DNA of 64,000 bases from Nocardia amamiensis (GTDB taxonomy: Bacteria > Actinomycetota > Actinomycetes > Mycobacteriales > Mycobacteriaceae): positions 1 to 64,000 of the forward strand of contig NZ_JADLQX010000023.1 of the NCBI RefSeq assembly GCF_015477605.1, read 5' to 3'. The position numbers and the translations under genes were made by a program. This document shows, piece after piece, positions 10,634-19,521 of the stretch (positions within the stretch are counted from its first letter, which is position 1; each line of letters begins with the position of its first letter). The notes under the pieces are model-generated. The model saw nothing but the letters and a program-made list of their open reading frames with translations, made no database searches and had not been told where the DNA came from.

Positions 10634-12532
10634 ATGACCACCATCGACCTCGCCGAAGCGAGGAAACAATCCACACCGCCTCCAGCAGATTTCGATTCCT
10701 CGGCGGAACCGAGCGGAGCACAGTTGCTGCGCCCTTATCTAGGCGGTCTCGCCGCCGTGGTCGTCCTGCAGATCATCGGCGCTGTCGCTGGTCTGGCACC
10801 GTTGCTGGCGGTTGTCGAATTGGGTCGAACTATGTTGTCGTCCAGTGCGATTGATCAGGGTCACGTCTGGTTGGTCGTGATCGCGGGCGCGGTCGGGTTC
10901 CTCGTCCGACTGCTGTTCACGGCCGCGTCGTCCGGAATCGGGCATCTGCTCGACAGCCGGGTGCAACTGTCGTTTCGCAGGCAACTGGCCGCGCGGCTGG
11001 GGCGCGTACCGATCGGCTGGTTCTCGCGGCGCAGCACCGGCGAACTGGCGAAGGTCGTTGGCAAGGACGTCAGTGCCGTGCACCCGTTCATCGCCCACAC
11101 CCCCGGCGACCTCGTCGCCGCGTTCGTGGTGCCGCTGGTATCGCTGATCTACTTGTTCACCATCGACTGGCGGCTCACCCTGATCACGCTGATCCCGGTG
11201 GCGCTGGCGGTGGCACTGGTCCCGCTGATGATGACCCCGACCCGGCTGCGCGAGCAGAAGGAGTTCGATGCGGGGATGGGCCGGATCGCCAATGCGGCCG
11301 TCGAGTTCGTGCAGGGAATCTCGGTGGTCAAGGCGTTCGGTTCAGGCGAGCGCGCGCACCGGAAATTCCGCACCGCCGCAGACGATTTCGCGGACTCGTT
11401 CCTCCGCATGGTGCACGGTCTCGCCGGAATCGCCGCGGGCATGCAGGTGGTGCTGTCGCCGCCGTTCGTGCTGCTGGTCGTGCTCATCGGCGGTGCGGTT
11501 CTGATCACGAGCGGTTCTCTGGCCCCGGCGGATCTGCTGCCCTTCCTGCTGCTCGGACTGGGACTCACCGCTCCGGTCGCGGCGCTGGGCCACGGCTTCG
11601 ACGATCTGCAGGCCGCCCGCCGCGCAGTCGATCGAATCCGGGAAGTCCTTGCGGTGCAATCGCTCCCGGAACCCGCGCAGCCGGTCGCACCACAGGGACA
11701 CCGGGTGGAACTGCGTGATGTGCGATTCGGTTACGAAGCCGATCACGAGGTGCTGCGCGGGATCGACCTGGAGCTCGAGCCGGGGACGGTCACCGCGATC
11801 GTGGGGCCGTCGGGAAGCGGAAAGTCCACCCTGGTGCAGCTGTTGCCGCGGTTCTTCGACCCGACCCACGGTTCGGTCCTGCTGGGCGGTGTCGATCTGC
11901 GCGAACTCGGCAGCCGGCAGCTGTTCCGGATGGTCTCGTTCGTCTTCCAGGACGTTCGGCTGCTGCGCGCGTCGGTCGCGGACAATATAGCGCTGGCCGT
12001 ACCGCATGCCGACCGCGACGACGTGGTTCGCGCCGCCCAGCTGGCCAATATTCATGAGCGAATTCTCGAACTGCCGCACGGATACGACACGGTGCTCGGC
12101 GCGGACGTCCAACTGTCCGGTGGTGAGTCGCAACGGATTTCCATCGCGCGCGCTCTGCTCGCCGACGCACCCATTCTGGTGCTCGACGAGGCCACCGCCT
12201 TCGCCGACCCGCACACCGAACACGCGGTGCGCCGGGCGCTGGCGACGCTGGAGGGCGATCGGACGATCCTGGTCATCGCCCATCGCCTGGAGACGATCGC
12301 CGACGCCGACACCGTCGTGATGCTGGAGAACGGGTCGATCGTCGAGCGCGGCAAACCCGCCGAACTGCTGGCACGGAACGGAAAGTTCGCCGAATTCTGG
12401 CAATCCCACCGATCGGCGCTCACCGACGAGATCGAAACCCTCGGCAGCGTACTGCGGCGTGAGCTCCGGCCCCGGCGGAGTGTAACCGCGGACCTCGCCG
12501 ATGAGACATTGCAAGGAGACGAGTCCCGATGA
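10634..12532 (+). CDS. ABC half-transporter, siderophore-import type (IrtA/YbtP-like)
   Basis: This is a permease-ATPase half-transporter of exporter (type IV) fold. Six transmembrane helices occupy about residues 35-310, then comes an ATPase with Walker A GPSGSGKST, signature LSGGESQ and Walker B ILVLDEATAFAD. The DEATAFAD form is typical of exporter-fold importers for ferric siderophores (IrtA/IrtB, YbtP/YbtQ) rather than of lipid or drug exporters (DEATSALD). The siderophore-interacting domain found in mycobacterial IrtA is absent. The start is ATG 10634 with AGGAG 4-8 nt upstream; an in-frame extension to 10493 is not coding-like. It overlaps the next ABC gene by 4 bp, so the two probably form a heterodimer. 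The substrate is inferred. Confidence 0.85.
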   Translation: MTTIDLAEARKQSTPPPADFDSSAEPSGAQLLRPYLGGLAAVVVLQIIGAVAGLAPLLAVVELGRTMLSSSAIDQGHVWLVVIAGAVGFLVRLLFTAASSGIGHLLDSRVQLSFRRQLAARLGRVPIGWFSRRSTGELAKVVGKDVSAVHPFIAHTPGDLVAAFVVPLVSLIYLFTIDWRLTLITLIPVALAVALVPLMMTPTRLREQKEFDAGMGRIANAAVEFVQGISVVKAFGSGERAHRKFRTAADDFADSFLRMVHGLAGIAAGMQVVLSPPFVLLVVLIGGAVLITSGSLAPADLLPFLLLGLGLTAPVAALGHGFDDLQAARRAVDRIREVLAVQSLPEPAQPVAPQGHRVELRDVRFGYEADHEVLRGIDLELEPGTVTAIVGPSGSGKSTLVQLLPRFFDPTHGSVLLGGVDLRELGSRQLFRMVSFVFQDVRLLRASVADNIALAVPHADRDDVVRAAQLANIHERILELPHGYDTVLGADVQLSGGESQRISIARALLADAPILVLDEATAFADPHTEHAVRRALATLEGDRTILVIAHRLETIADADTVVMLENGSIVERGKPAELLARNGKFAEFWQSHRSALTDEIETLGSVLRRELRPRRSVTADLADETLQGDESR

Positions 12533-14244
12533 TTCGAATGCTGCTGCGTGTGCTGGGACATGAGTACGCCCATCCCGTGCGTCGAACAGTGGCCCTGATG
12601 ACGGCAACCTCGGTAGCCGAAGGTTTGTCCTACGCGCTGCTGGTTCCGGTGTTGCGGGCACTGTTCGGGAGCACGCCCTCGGACGCCTGGCCCTGGCTGA
12701 TCGCCTTCGGGGCTGCGGTCGCGGGCTACGCGGCGCTGCGCTATCGCAGCGATCTGTCCGGTTTCCACGTCGGGACCACGCTCTTGCGCGGTGTCTATCA
12801 CCGTTTCGGCGATCGTCTGGCCCGCTTGCCCCTCGGATGGTTCACCGCCGGGCGCGTCGGGGAGGTGTCGGTTCTCGCCAGCGAGGGTGTGCTGCAGGCG
12901 ATGAGCGTGATCGCGCATCTGCTGGCGCCGTTGATCTCCGCCAGCGTGACTCCGCTGACGATCGTTGTCGTGATGTTCGCCTTCGACTGGCACATGGGGT
13001 TGGCCGCACTGGCCGCCGTACCCGTCGTGGCGGCGATCCAGATCTGGACGGGCCGCTCGATGGCCGCCGCCGATGCCGAGCGCACCGAACGCGCCAAGGA
13101 GTCCACGGGGAGAGTCATCGAATACCTGCAGGCCCAGCCGGTGCTGCGGGCCGGCGGCCGGACTGCCGAACGCTTCCGGTTGCTCGACGACTCGCTGTCC
13201 GGACTCGAGCGCGCGTCCCGCCGTTCCATGCTGTCGGCGCTGCCCGGCATCGTGGGCCTGACGCTCGCGGTACAGGCGGCATTCACCGCGCTGCTCGCCT
13301 TGGGCGCCTACCTCGCGCTCGGCGGGAATATCGGTGTAGCAGAGGTTTTGGCGATCCTGGTGCTGGCCGCCCGCTGCGCGGATCCGCTGCTGTCGCTGTC
13401 GGAAATCGGCGGCCAGATGCGCGGCGCTCGTGTCGGGCTCGCCGGACTGGAGACGGTCTTGCGCACCGAGCCGCTGCCGGAAGCTGCCGAACCGATTCAG
13501 CCGGTCGGCCATGACGTGGAGTTCGAGTCCGTCGCCTTCGAACATGGCGACCGCACGGTGATCGACGACGTATCGTTGCTCGTGCCCGAGGGACAGCGGC
13601 TTGCCGTTGTCGGACCGTCGGGTGCGGGTAAGAGCACATTGCTGCAGCTGCTCGCACGGTTCTACGACGTGAACGCCGGCGCGGTGCGCGTGGGTGGGGT
13701 TGATGTGCGCGAAATCAGCACCGACGTGCTGATGCGGCAGATCGCCATCGTCTTCCAGGACGTCTATCTCTTCGACGGCACCATCGAGGAGAACGTGCGT
13801 CTCGGCCGTCCCGATGCCGACGACGCCGAAGTCCGGGCGGCAGCGACCGCGGCACGGTTGGACGAGGTGATCCAGCGACTGCCCGGCGGATGGGCCGCCA
13901 AAGTCGGCGAGGGCGGCGCACTGCTGTCCGGTGGTGAGCGGCAACGCGTTTCGATCGCGCGGGCGCTGCTGAAGAACGCGCCCATCGTGCTGCTGGACGA
14001 GGTGACCTCCGCACTCGACCCGGTCAACGAAGCGGCCGTCCACGAAGGAATCGAGCGCCTGATGGCAGGCAGGACAGTGGTGATGGTCGCGCACCGGCTG
14101 CGGACCGTCCGGCGCGCCGATCGCATCGTCTTCCTGGATAGCGGCCGGATTGTGGAAGAGGGCAGCCACGACGAGCTGCTGCGCCGTGGTGGCCGCTATG
14201 CCGACTTCTGGAATGTGGCCCTGACACCAGTAACGAGCGAATAA
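12529..14244 (+). CDS. ABC half-transporter, second subunit of the siderophore-type pair (IrtB/YbtQ-like)
   Basis: The 571-residue half-transporter begins inside the stop of the previous gene (ATGA) and should be its heterodimer partner in the cytoplasmic membrane. The membrane domain is at about residues 15-300. The ATPase has Walker A GPSGAGKST, signature LSGGERQRVSIARALLKNA, Walker B IVLLDEVTSALD and the switch histidine (MVAHRLRT). Its N-terminal half is shorter than the partner's, as in IrtA/IrtB-like pairs. No siderophore biosynthesis or periplasmic binding protein gene is adjacent, so the ligand could be an exogenous chelate. Confidence 0.85.
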   Translation: MIRMLLRVLGHEYAHPVRRTVALMTATSVAEGLSYALLVPVLRALFGSTPSDAWPWLIAFGAAVAGYAALRYRSDLSGFHVGTTLLRGVYHRFGDRLARLPLGWFTAGRVGEVSVLASEGVLQAMSVIAHLLAPLISASVTPLTIVVVMFAFDWHMGLAALAAVPVVAAIQIWTGRSMAAADAERTERAKESTGRVIEYLQAQPVLRAGGRTAERFRLLDDSLSGLERASRRSMLSALPGIVGLTLAVQAAFTALLALGAYLALGGNIGVAEVLAILVLAARCADPLLSLSEIGGQMRGARVGLAGLETVLRTEPLPEAAEPIQPVGHDVEFESVAFEHGDRTVIDDVSLLVPEGQRLAVVGPSGAGKSTLLQLLARFYDVNAGAVRVGGVDVREISTDVLMRQIAIVFQDVYLFDGTIEENVRLGRPDADDAEVRAAATAARLDEVIQRLPGGWAAKVGEGGALLSGGERQRVSIARALLKNAPIVLLDEVTSALDPVNEAAVHEGIERLMAGRTVVMVAHRLRTVRRADRIVFLDSGRIVEEGSHDELLRRGGRYADFWNVALTPVTSE

Positions 14245-14271
14245 ATTTCCGCATGACTACCATCGGACGCG

Positions 14272-15249
14272 ATGCATGTTGACTTGATGCTCGATTCACT
14301 CGATGGGCTGTCTGTCGGGGATGCGTTGGGGGCGGAATTCCCCATCATGGGCCGGTCGATTCCGGCTCTTCAGGCAGGCGATCTCCCTGCCCGACAGTGG
14401 GGATGGACCGACGACACCGAAATGGCCTGCACCGTGGTCACCGAACTCTCCAGTCACGGAGGGATCGACCAGGACCGGCTTGCCGCCGCCTTCGCGCGAC
14501 GGTTCGACCCGAGCCGTGACTACGGCTTCCTAGCGGTCGACACACTGCGCCGAATCAGGGACGGCGTGCATTGGCGGCAGGCGGCCGGAACCGTGTTCGA
14601 TCACCAGGGTTCCTGCGGCAACGGTGCGGCCATGCGGGTCGCCCCCCTGGGCGCCTTTTACGCGGGCGATCCGGAAAAAATCGCCGCCCAGGCGGTCCGG
14701 TCGGCGCAGGTGACGCACATGCATCCCGAAGGCGTCCTCGGCGCGGTCGCGGTGGCCCTCGCGGCCGGTCAGGCCGCTCATGCCCGCCTGCGCGGGAGTC
14801 GGCCCACACCAGAAGAATTCATCACCGCCGTCCTGGACCGCCTCGACGAGGGTGACACGAGCCGGCTGATCCGCCACGCTCGCACCCTGCTCGGAGCCTC
14901 CGCAGAGGAGGCCGCGAATGAACTCGGCAACGGATCTTTGGTAACCGCCCAGAACACAGTCCCGTTCACGATGTGGGTCGCCGCAACGCATCTGGACGAC
15001 TACCCGGCCGCGATCACCACATGCATTGCGGCAGACGGAGACATCGACACCACCAGCGCCATCGTCGGCGGGATCGTCGCCGCCTACACCGGGACCGGCC
15101 CTCGCCCCGGTCCCATCGCCGGGGTGCCGCAGACCTGGCTTGCCGCGCGAGAACCGTTACCCGGCTGGCTCGACCCGACCCGCGGAACACGACGCCGCAA
15201 GAATTCGGCATCCGGCCGCGTTCGAAGATGGCTATCCGGCGCGTCGTGA
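14272..15249 (+). CDS. ADP-ribosylglycohydrolase family protein
   Basis: The protein is a dinuclear-Mg ADP-ribosylglycohydrolase (DraG/ARH-type) that removes ADP-ribose from proteins, nucleic acids or small molecules. The metal-binding motifs are all present: GDALGAEFP near the N-terminus, WTDDTEM, CGNGAAMRVAPLG in the middle, and GDIDTTSAIVGGI near residue 260. Its 325 residues include a basic tail (GTRRRKNSASGRVRRW) after the catalytic domain. It starts 27 bp after the ABC genes on the same strand and may be co-transcribed, but no functional link is evident. Confidence 0.88.
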   Translation: MHVDLMLDSLDGLSVGDALGAEFPIMGRSIPALQAGDLPARQWGWTDDTEMACTVVTELSSHGGIDQDRLAAAFARRFDPSRDYGFLAVDTLRRIRDGVHWRQAAGTVFDHQGSCGNGAAMRVAPLGAFYAGDPEKIAAQAVRSAQVTHMHPEGVLGAVAVALAAGQAAHARLRGSRPTPEEFITAVLDRLDEGDTSRLIRHARTLLGASAEEAANELGNGSLVTAQNTVPFTMWVAATHLDDYPAAITTCIAADGDIDTTSAIVGGIVAAYTGTGPRPGPIAGVPQTWLAAREPLPGWLDPTRGTRRRKNSASGRVRRWLSGAS

Positions 15250-15310
15250 GAAGAACCAACCGGTCGCTCTCGCTGCTGATCGGCGGCACGAGGACAAGTC
15301 TCTGATCGGA

Positions 15311-15326
15311 GCCGCCAGAAGGCGGC
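15311..15326. terminator. Short hairpin between convergent genes
   Basis: GCCGCC-AGAA-GGCGGC forms a 6-bp stem in the 107-bp gap between the convergent glycohydrolase and AtoE-like genes. There is no U-tract, so it is only a candidate bidirectional terminator. Confidence 0.35.
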
Positions 15327-15356
15327 CGCGACCGACATCACCTGAAGGCGCCGAGG

Positions 15357-16820
15357 TCACGGGGTGGCGGGCAATATCGGGGGGACGTATTCGAATGTCA
15401 TTCCGAGCAACCATACGAGAAGCAGTACCACCGGGAGGTGGAATAGGAACTGCAGGAACGTGAAGCCGACGAGGTCGCGCGCCCGCAGTCCGAGCACTGC
15501 CAGCAGCGGCAGCATGAAGAATGGGTTGATGAGATTCGGCAGCGCTTCTGCCACGTTGTAGATCTGGACCGTCCAGCCGAGGTTCATCTGGACGTCTGTC
15601 GATGCCTGCATGACGTAGGGGGCTTCGACCAGCCATTTTCCGCCGCCGGACGGGACGAGGACGCCGAGCACCACAGTGTAGAGGGCGATGACGACGGCGA
15701 AGCTTCCGCCGCCGCCGATGCTCGTGAAGAACTCCGCGAGGTGTTCGGACACGGTGAGACCACCCCTGCCCTTGGCTTTGGTGAGGATCGCGGCCATGGC
15801 GGCGTACAGCGGGAACTGGACGAGAATTCCGGCCGTGGCGGGTACGGCGAGCGAGACGGCTTGCAAGAACTTGCGCGGGGTCCCGTGGAGCACCAAGCCC
15901 AGCATGAGGAAGACGAGCAGATAACCGTTCAGGCTGCTGACCACGGTGAGCACCGGTTTGGTGAACAGCTGCGAGATCAACCAGCCCGCCGTCATCACCC
16001 CGGCCGAGATCGGCAGGAGACGGCTGTACTCGAGCCACTCCCCCGGACGAGAGCGTGGAGCCACCTCCGCAGGCTGGTCATCCAGATCGACGTCCAGTTC
16101 CTCGGCGGTCTTGATCGCTGCGTCCTTCGGTGCCGAGAAGTGCGCGATCACCACCGTGAGCGCCATGATGACGGCGCACATGAGCAGGGACTGCCACGTG
16201 AAGATCGTGTGCCCGAAGTCGAGGACACCGGTGATTCTCAGCAGCGCCGGAGGCAACGAGCCGGCAGTGGCCTGTAACTGCGCGGCCGAGGAGGATATTC
16301 CCAGCGCCCACACGGCGCCCAGTCCCATGAACGCCGCGGCGCCGAGCGCCCGATAGTCCACGCGCAGATCGGTCCGACGGGCGATCGCGCGGGCGAGCAG
16401 ACCGCCGAAAACCAGACTGAGTCCCCAGTTCAGCAGCGATATCGACATGGCGAGGAACGCAACGAAGCTCACTGCGCTGCTGGCGGTTCGCGGCACGGTG
16501 GCCAGCCGGTCGATCAGCCGAGCGACAGGCGGGGAGGTGGCGATGACGTATCCGGTGAGCACCACCATGGCCATCTGAAGGGTGAAGGCGGTCAGATCCC
16601 AGAAACCGTCGCCGAACGCGTTCGCGACTGTTCGCGGCGACGAGCCGTTGGCCAGTGCGGCGACGGCCACGATGAATACCCCCGCCAGCGCGACGACGTA
16701 GGCGTCCGGAAACCACTTCTCTGTCCACCTCGCGAGCGACTGCGCAACCCGCGCAAGGCCCCGTTCGGAACTGGTTGCTTCATGCTTTTCTGGGCTGGTT
16801 TCCGCACTGGTGGACGTCAT
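15357..16820 (-). CDS. Short-chain fatty acid transporter (AtoE family)
   Basis: The 487-residue protein is a polytopic membrane carrier of the AtoE/TIGR00366 family, which imports short-chain fatty acids such as acetoacetate or butyrate. About twelve hydrophobic spans are visible. Family-typical stretches include LNWGLSLVFGGLLARA, FFTSIGGGGSFAVVIALY and VPSGGGKWLVEAPYVM. The N-terminal 20 residues are hydrophilic. The start was placed at ATG 16820 (MTSTSAETSPE), preceded by a GAGG sequence; an upstream in-frame extension is Arg/His-rich and unlikely. It stands alone between a convergent glycohydrolase and a hydrolase remnant. Confidence 0.87.
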   Translation of the reverse strand: MTSTSAETSPEKHEATSSERGLARVAQSLARWTEKWFPDAYVVALAGVFIVAVAALANGSSPRTVANAFGDGFWDLTAFTLQMAMVVLTGYVIATSPPVARLIDRLATVPRTASSAVSFVAFLAMSISLLNWGLSLVFGGLLARAIARRTDLRVDYRALGAAAFMGLGAVWALGISSSAAQLQATAGSLPPALLRITGVLDFGHTIFTWQSLLMCAVIMALTVVIAHFSAPKDAAIKTAEELDVDLDDQPAEVAPRSRPGEWLEYSRLLPISAGVMTAGWLISQLFTKPVLTVVSSLNGYLLVFLMLGLVLHGTPRKFLQAVSLAVPATAGILVQFPLYAAMAAILTKAKGRGGLTVSEHLAEFFTSIGGGGSFAVVIALYTVVLGVLVPSGGGKWLVEAPYVMQASTDVQMNLGWTVQIYNVAEALPNLINPFFMLPLLAVLGLRARDLVGFTFLQFLFHLPVVLLLVWLLGMTFEYVPPILPATP

Positions 16821-16989
16821 CCCGCCGTACCTCGTCTTTCTCTTCACGCATGAGGCCGCCCGGTGCATGTGACGCACCACACACGGCTCGACTGGTGAGT
16901 ATTGGTGCCAAACTTGCGTGCGGGCAAGAGAGAAATGCGCAGGTGCTGTCTGCAAAAATGCAGAAACAGCTCACTATCTCTGAAGCTGG

Positions 16990-17351
16990 GAAATACGGTG
17001 CTCACCCATGGTCTCGACGCCGACCCCGCAATACTGCGCGAATTCCTCACTCTCGCAGGGGCACCCGATGCAGAAGGGAGTCGACTGTCCGATCGGGCCG
17101 TTCGCCGCGCGTGGGGCGCTCGTCTACCGGGACAGGCACGACCGAACCTGACCGCCGTGCGCGCGGCCGGGATTCCTGCTCTGGTCGCATCGGGCGGACA
17201 CTCTCCTGGCCTCGAACGGATCTCCGACCTGCTCGCCGACACACTCGGGGCACAACGGCTCGTAGCACCGGGTGCGGGCCATTTCGTCCCGGCGGCACCC
17301 GGTTTCGCTGACCGGCTCGAGGAGTTTCTCTCGAGAGCTATCGCCCACTGA
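16990..17351 (+). pseudogene. C-terminal remnant of an alpha/beta hydrolase
   Basis: The last 65 residues (VRAAGIPALVASGGHSP to the end) look like the C-terminal third of an alpha/beta hydrolase, including the strand before the catalytic acid region and a catalytic His (APGAGHFVPAAPGF). The upstream part has no nucleophile elbow or oxyanion motif and no credible start. I therefore read it as a truncated gene; the left boundary is approximate. Confidence 0.6.
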
Positions 17352-17623
17352 TCGGCTATTACCGGCTACCGGAAGGGATTGGCACCGAGCTGAGGATCGC
17401 GACACCGCCGCGCTGGCCACCGGCGTGAGTCTGTGATACGGGTACGGCGGGTAGGCGCCCGCTTGTGGCGGATTCGGCGGCCGCTTTCCGGCGGCGATCC
17501 ATCGACCGGTGGACGGCGGCGGCAAGCACGAGAGTGGCGATGCAGAGCGCCAACGCAGCGATCCTGCCGACGTTCAAGTCTTGTCCGAAGCAGATGATGG
17601 ACGGAACCGAGGCCGATGCGGAG

Positions 17624-17995
17624 TCAATCCCGGATTCGCAGCACGGCCCGGAGTGCTTCGACGAACAGCGAATCCGGCACCGATTCAGGATCGGCCAGCC
17701 GTTGCAGAGCAAATCCATCGGCGAGTGCGGTGACGATCGGCCCGATCATGTCGTCCGGCAATCCGACCTCGACTCCCGTTGCGCCGCGCACGCTTGCGAC
17801 GAGCGATCCGATGGTTCCCCGTATCGCCGCGTATCTTTGAGCGAATTCTCGGCGAAGCTCGGTGTGGCGCATGGCCGCGGACCAGAACTCCATGAACAGC
17901 ATCGTCTGCGCGGGACTTTCGTCCTGCAGAGGTCGGAAGCTCCCTCTTCGGGACTGCCGCCAAGCTGGCGGGATCGCAGCAGCATCGCCGGTCAT
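17624..17995 (-). pseudogene. TetR regulator remnant lacking the DNA-binding domain
   Basis: Read leftward from 17995, the frame encodes a TetR-type C-terminal ligand/dimerisation domain (MLFMEFWSAAMRH, then DGFALQRLADPESVPDSLFV). The ending resembles the intact TetR at 19522-20127 (GYGLQRLVDPDS). The N-terminal helix-turn-helix is missing and the upstream sequence is unrelated. It is probably a decayed paralogue. Expression of an effector-binding-only protein cannot be excluded, since an ATG exists at 17995. Confidence 0.6.
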
Positions 17996-18117
17996 GGTGT
18001 GCTCTCCGTAGTAGCACTCGCTGAGGTCCGCGGACGATTTCTCGGATCGGGTGGCCAGCAGGAAATTGTCCGACACAACGGGCTCCTCATTCGGCCCGTA
18101 CATTCCGGTGAGGGGCG

Positions 18118-18918
18118 TCAGCCGATTCGGGCGCTTTGGCCGCCGTCCACAGGCAGCAGGGCGCCGGTGATGAAGGCGGCCTCGTCGGAGGCCAGGAAGA
18201 GGGCGGCATGGGCCACGTCCCATGCGGTGCCCTGGCGTTGGTTCAGCGGGACCATCCGGTCGCGGGCCGCGCGCAGTTCATCCTGGTTCATGCCCAACTT
18301 CGAGGCCATGCCCTCGATCGCCATCGGGGTATCGATGAAGCCGGGCATGATGGTGTTGGCGCGGATGCCGAAGGAGGCGTTCTCCATGGCCAGGGCATGG
18401 GTCAACGCGTTCAGGCCCGCTTTGGAGACCTTGTAGGCGACCAGCGGGGCCGAGCAGACCGCGGCGATGGACGAGACGTTGATGATGGCGCCCGTCCGGC
18501 GTTCGCGCATGTGCGGGATGATCTGGCGGCAGACCGTCCAAGGGGCGCGCAGGTTGACCGACTGGATGCGGTCCCAGGCGTCCTCGGTGACGTCGAGCGC
18601 GCCGGCGTCGCCGGCGCCGATGCCGATGTTGTTGTGCAGGACGTCGATACGGCCGAAGGCATCCAGCGCGGTGCGGGCGATGGCGGCGCAGTCGGATGGG
18701 TCGGTGATGTCGGCGACCAGCGGACGGGCGGTACCACCCGACTCGGAGATCAGCGCGCAGGTCTCGAGCAGCGATTTCTCGTCCCGGTCGACAGCGAGCA
18801 CCTCGGCGCCTTCGCGAGCGAACAGCAGGGCGGTGGCCCGGCCGTTGCCAATGGTCGTGCCGGGGGTCTGGCCGGCGCCACAGACGACGGCGACCTTGTC
18901 GTGCAGACGTCCTGTCAC
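18118..18918 (-). CDS. Short-chain dehydrogenase/reductase
   Basis: The 266-residue enzyme is a classical SDR oxidoreductase using NAD(P)H. The cofactor motif is a variant with an insertion (GAGQTPGTTIGNG instead of TGxxxGxG), followed by NNIG and the catalytic Ser (NVSS) and YxxxK (YKVSK). The C-terminal DGGQSARIG is typical. The GTG start at 18918 overlaps the stop of the carboxymuconolactone-decarboxylase-like gene (GTGA), so the two are coupled and probably act in one degradative pathway under the divergent TetR. The substrate is unknown. Confidence 0.88.
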   Translation of the reverse strand: MTGRLHDKVAVVCGAGQTPGTTIGNGRATALLFAREGAEVLAVDRDEKSLLETCALISESGGTARPLVADITDPSDCAAIARTALDAFGRIDVLHNNIGIGAGDAGALDVTEDAWDRIQSVNLRAPWTVCRQIIPHMRERRTGAIINVSSIAAVCSAPLVAYKVSKAGLNALTHALAMENASFGIRANTIMPGFIDTPMAIEGMASKLGMNQDELRAARDRMVPLNQRQGTAWDVAHAALFLASDEAAFITGALLPVDGGQSARIG

Positions 18919-19436
18919 GATGGGAATCCCTCCAGCCCTTCGTCCAGGGCGACCTGGAAGGTGTTCAGCGCAGTGGAAACGAGCGTGTACTGGCCGACGG
19001 CGAAGACGATGTCCATTGCCTGCTGCAGCGTCCAGTCCCGGCACAAGGCCGCCCACAGGGAGTCGTCCATGGTGTGGGTGGCGACGAGTTGGTCGGTGGC
19101 GCGCAACAGGACAAGGTCGCGCTCGGGCCAGTCGGTGGCGTCCGAGGCCACCTTGTCGATCTCCGGACGGGTCAAGCCCGCCTCCTCACCCAGCTTGCGA
19201 TGCTGGGCGAACTCGTACTCCGAGCCACACCGCCACCCGGTGCGCAGGATGACCAGCTCGCGCTCGCGTGCCGGCAGCGTCGAGCCGGCCAGGACGTGTC
19301 GGCCGAACACCAGCCAGCGGTGCAGCAGATCGGGATGGTGGGCCAGGGTCGTGAAGATGTTCTGCCGACCGAGCCGGTCGAGCGTCGTTCGGGTGCGCTC
19401 GTCCCAGTCGGCTTCGACGGTGAGGGGAACTCGCAT
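18915..19436 (-). CDS. Carboxymuconolactone decarboxylase (CMD/AhpD-fold) family protein
   Basis: The 173-residue protein has the helical CMD/AhpD fold, with the family stretches ARERELVILRTGWRCGSEYEF and LVATHTMDDSLW. In AhpD-like members a CxxC pair gives peroxidase activity; here the motif is CGSE, so only one Cys remains and disulfide chemistry is unlikely. That leaves a decarboxylase-like or scaffold role. It is the first gene of a two-gene operon with the SDR, divergent from a TetR regulator with a shared palindromic operator. Confidence 0.85.
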   Translation of the reverse strand: MRVPLTVEADWDERTRTTLDRLGRQNIFTTLAHHPDLLHRWLVFGRHVLAGSTLPARERELVILRTGWRCGSEYEFAQHRKLGEEAGLTRPEIDKVASDATDWPERDLVLLRATDQLVATHTMDDSLWAALCRDWTLQQAMDIVFAVGQYTLVSTALNTFQVALDEGLEGFPS

Positions 19437-19447
19437 GGGAGACCTTT

Positions 19448-19482
19448 CGGATAATGATCGTTCGCCGAATGGTCATTATTCG
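19448..19482. promoter_or_regulatory. TetR operator between the CMD/SDR operon and tetR
   Basis: CGGATAATGA (19448-19457) and TCATTATTCG (19473-19482) form an inverted repeat matching at 9 of 10 positions with a 15-nt spacer. It lies in the 85-bp divergent gap, 12 bp upstream of the CMD start and 39 bp upstream of the TetR start. This position suits autoregulation plus repression of the operon. Confidence 0.65.
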
Positions 19483-19521
19483 AGCTTGGTATGCTGTCCG
19501 CAAGACCCCCAGGAGGATGTT

